Shown here piece after piece: positions 18,238 to 20,423 of a stretch of 20,423 nucleotides of DNA (position 1 is its first letter; each line of letters starts with the position of its first letter). The stretch spans positions 1-20,423 of the forward strand of contig JAKTTS010000282.1 of assembly GCA_030560485.1 (NCBI GenBank), in the 5' to 3' direction. Under the pieces are notes generated by a model that had not been told where the DNA came from, did not search any database, and saw only the letters and a list, made by a program, of their open reading frames with translations. The DNA is from Ascoidea tarda (nom. inval.). Its lineage: Eukaryota; Ascomycota; Saccharomycetes; Ascoideales; Ascoideaceae. The position numbers and the translations under genes were made by a program.

Positions 18238-18309
18238 CTCCGATGCCGGGAATCGAACCCGGATCTGCACGGTGAGAGCGAACTGTGATAGCCATTACAC
18301 TACATCGGA
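18238..18309 (-). tRNA. tRNA-Glu, anticodon CTC
   Basis: This 72-nt cloverleaf lies on the minus strand. The acceptor stem TCCGATG pairs perfectly with CATCGGA and has a G discriminator base. The D-arm/A box reads TAGTGTAATGG. The anticodon loop CTCTCAC has anticodon CTC at positions 34-36. The T arm CCGGG-TTCGATT-CCCGG contains the B box. The sequence closely resembles yeast tRNA-Glu. There is no intron. The anticodon stem has one U-U opposition (29-41) and a U-G pair (28-42). A run of seven T follows directly as the Pol III terminator. Confidence 0.95.
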
Positions 18310-18507
18310 ATTTTGTTGTTATAACTTTCATTTCAGTTATTTAGTAATATTTACCTATATTTTATCTTTTAACAATTTTACTCTATTATTTTTTATTACT
18401 GTTTTTACCGTTTTTATCACTACATTCAAAATATCTCATTAATCTCATCAATTCGCATTGTTATATAACGAAATACTTCTTACTTCTATCAGGTGTCAGT
18501 AGAGCCT

Positions 18508-20365
18508 CTACTGCTTTTTTATTTTTCGTCTGTTCTTACTACTCTTATTCAACGCATTGATATCAACTATGATAGCCTGGTTTTTTCTGATTCCCTTATG
18601 TCCTCTTCCAGGCCCAGGCCCCCTACCTTTCTTTTTAACTGGTTTACTCATACCACTATCGTTTACTCCAGCAATTGATGTCTTTAACAAATTATTGCTA
18701 AAAGCATCCATATTTTGAATATCGGAAGAATTGTGCTGCGATATCTCTTTATTTTTTTCAATCTTATTTTTTTCGCCGGCTCTTTCATTGGTGTTAATGA
18801 CTTGATCATTTGTAGATTTAGTTTCCTGAATTTTCCCTTGTCCATCAACCACTAAAATTTCTTTCGCTTTTTCCTTTTTCTTTTTCTTTTGATCTCGATT
18901 GTGAATTTTTTTTTCGTTTATCTCAATTGTTAAGAGTTGTAAATCATTGGTCAAAACTGAGGTGTTTGAAGTTTTAGGATACTTTTGAATACCACATAAT
19001 GTCTCGTTAGATTTTTCTATGCTCTCCATTTCAATATCCTCACCTAAATTCTGTCTCTTATTACTTTTATCATTAATTTCATTATTTTCGTTATTTTCAT
19101 TATGCTCATTATCATTATTTTCGTTGCTCTCATCGTTTTCATCATTATTATGACTATTATTTTGAGGTTGCTTTCCACTACCATTATTCTCATTGTTTGC
19201 AGTGTCCTCATAGTCTTCTTCTTCATCTAATATGATTATTTTCTTTTTTTTCACCGTTTTATCCTTTGATTGATTATTACCCTTTTTTCTAAGCAAAGAG
19301 TTATTCTTCTCACTATTAATCAACCCATTGATATCGTTATCCATTCCTGGGTAACACCTCACAAATCTGCTATATGCAATTCTATCTTGATCAATCTCAT
19401 AATGCTTAATTAACTGGTTAATTTTTTCTTCATCTTTTTCAAACTCAATTTGGCTCAAATTAAGGTTTTCAATGGTTTCAGCATTACTAAAACCATCGCT
19501 ATTTGTTGTACTATTAACATTAGAATTTGAATCAATATTAATACTATTAGAAATAGTGGATATATTTGTTAAAAACGCCTCATCATCCTCATCAATTATT
19601 CTTTCATTTTTAATTTTAATCAATTTTTCAATTGTCGAGATTCTTGAATTTAACTCATCAATTGATTGTTTTTCAAATGTCCTGGAATCTTCAATGTCAT
19701 CCTTAAGGAAATTGATTAAGAATGATATGTTATTTACAGCTCCAACACTATTATTACTACCAGAATTTAAGTTACTCAGATTTATATTATGAATATTGAT
19801 AGGAACCTTTGATGGAATCCCACCTGTGCTTCCATATAATATTGGTTTCCATAATAATAGGTCTGGATTTAATTTCAAATAATTTTTTTTTTCCCATTTC
19901 TCAATATTTTGTTCAATTGTTTCAACATCAATGTATATTGCATATTTTCCTGTCACTGGATCTCTGATCAAACCATTGAGTTCTTCTAGTCCCACGACAA
20001 CATCTGACGGTATCATACCACTTAAATTGCATAAATCAATTATAGAAATTCGGATATATTCATTTTCGTATAATTCATCATTGTTATTTTCGTATTCATC
20101 AGTGCTTATTTGTCTTTTTTGAGGATTTTTCTCAGATGTTAATAAAACTCTCAATGGAGATTTGAATGAATTTTTTCTTTTTCTAGGACTTAATCTTAAA
20201 TTAGGACTCCCATTTTTTCTCAATGGGCTTACTTTCAAAGGACTTGGTGTTGACAACAATTTCAAAGGACTTTTTTTTCGTGTTGAAGGCGAATTTGTGC
20301 TACTATTTTCAATTCTGGTATTTTTAATATTATTATTGTCATCAGGGTTATTATTTTTTTTCCTC

Positions 20366-20423
<58 letters not shown>
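18508..20423 (-). CDS. SAS3: MYST histone acetyltransferase, C-terminal part (Sas3/KAT6 type, partial)
   Basis: The frame is open to the right window edge, so 637 codons are visible and the N-terminal half (zinc finger and catalytic core) is missing. Positions 19816-20060 encode the last block of a MYST domain (ISIIDLCNLSGM, GLEELNGLIRDPVTGKY, YLKLNPDLLLWKPIL), close to the fungal KAT6/Sas3 form. Sas3 acetylates histone H3 in the NuA3 complex. Before this block, where MYST enzymes normally continue straight from the core, lies poly-Asn (at least 17 AAT codons) and a basic Ser-Pro-Leu/Arg-Lys segment, so the domain seems interrupted by more than 100 low-complexity residues. After it comes a long acidic, Asn-rich tail, as in Sas3, ending with a basic KKKGRGPGPGRGHKG motif that resembles an AT-hook. 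Other MYST members (Esa1, Sas2) lack such a tail. The symbol is by family resemblance. Confidence 0.75.
20371..20423 (-). repeat. (AAT)n poly-Asn tract at window edge
   Basis: At least 17 uninterrupted AAT codons lie within the MYST gene frame. The tract reaches the end of the window, so its full length is unknown. Such tracts are prone to assembly breaks. Confidence 0.95.

Noticed and set aside
17135-18400. Possible solo LTR or transposon remnant beside the tRNA
   Set aside because: No paired TG...CA ends with a target duplication, no primer-binding-like site and no element-like coding remnant could be supported.
1-20423. CRISPR array, phage-defence or other mobile system
   Set aside because: The window is a yeast nuclear region. 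All tandem repeats are microsatellite-like or peptide-coding, without spaced direct repeats.

Overview
The window looks like a piece of an AT-rich budding-yeast (Saccharomycotina) nuclear chromosome. Genes are mostly intronless. Where introns occur they have yeast GTATGT 5' sites and a TACTAAC or TACTGAC branch point. There is one tRNA gene, and coding sequence carries many AAT/CAA slippage tracts that encode poly-Asn and poly-Gln. Recognisable proteins are yeast-type: the TFIIB N-terminus, Nam8, Icp55, a COP9-signalosome subunit 1-like PCI protein, a mitochondrial PPR-like protein and a Sas3/KAT6-type MYST acetyltransferase. The species, and how it reads CUG, could not be decided by eye.

Layout from left to right. 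At 1-83 (-) is the 5' end of SUA7 (TFIIB), cut by the window edge. At 84-1159 is an A/T-rich intergenic stretch. At 1160-3331 (-) is NAM8, with three RRMs embedded in Gln/Asn-rich linkers. At 3332-7765 is an unusually long (4.4 kb) divergent intergenic region. It contains purine-rich satellites, a TATA box, a GC-richer island of about 1.1 kb without a convincing ORF, an AT-rich block and a pyrimidine-rich leader with a perfect 7-bp inverted repeat. At 7766-10402 (+) is a very Asn-rich protein of unknown function with basic SPLK motifs and a compact C-terminus. At 10564-12165 (+) is ICP55. At 12419-14220 (-) is a CSN1-like gene with two introns and a first coding exon of only 4 nt. At 14393-17134 (+) is a PPR-like mitochondrial protein, divergent from CSN1. 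At 17135-18237 there is no recognised gene. At 18238-18309 (-) is tRNA-Glu(CTC). At 18508-20423 (-) is the C-terminal part of a MYST acetyltransferase, with its N-terminal part outside the window.

The genes do not form a pathway. They are ordinary housekeeping genes for transcription initiation, U1 snRNP splicing, mitochondrial protein maturation, cullin deneddylation, mitochondrial RNA handling and histone acetylation. No transposon, retroelement, CRISPR array or clear horizontally acquired system was seen. The features most worth a second look are the 4-nt coding exon of CSN1, the low-complexity insertion inside the MYST domain, and the long structured divergent intergenic region with its GC island.
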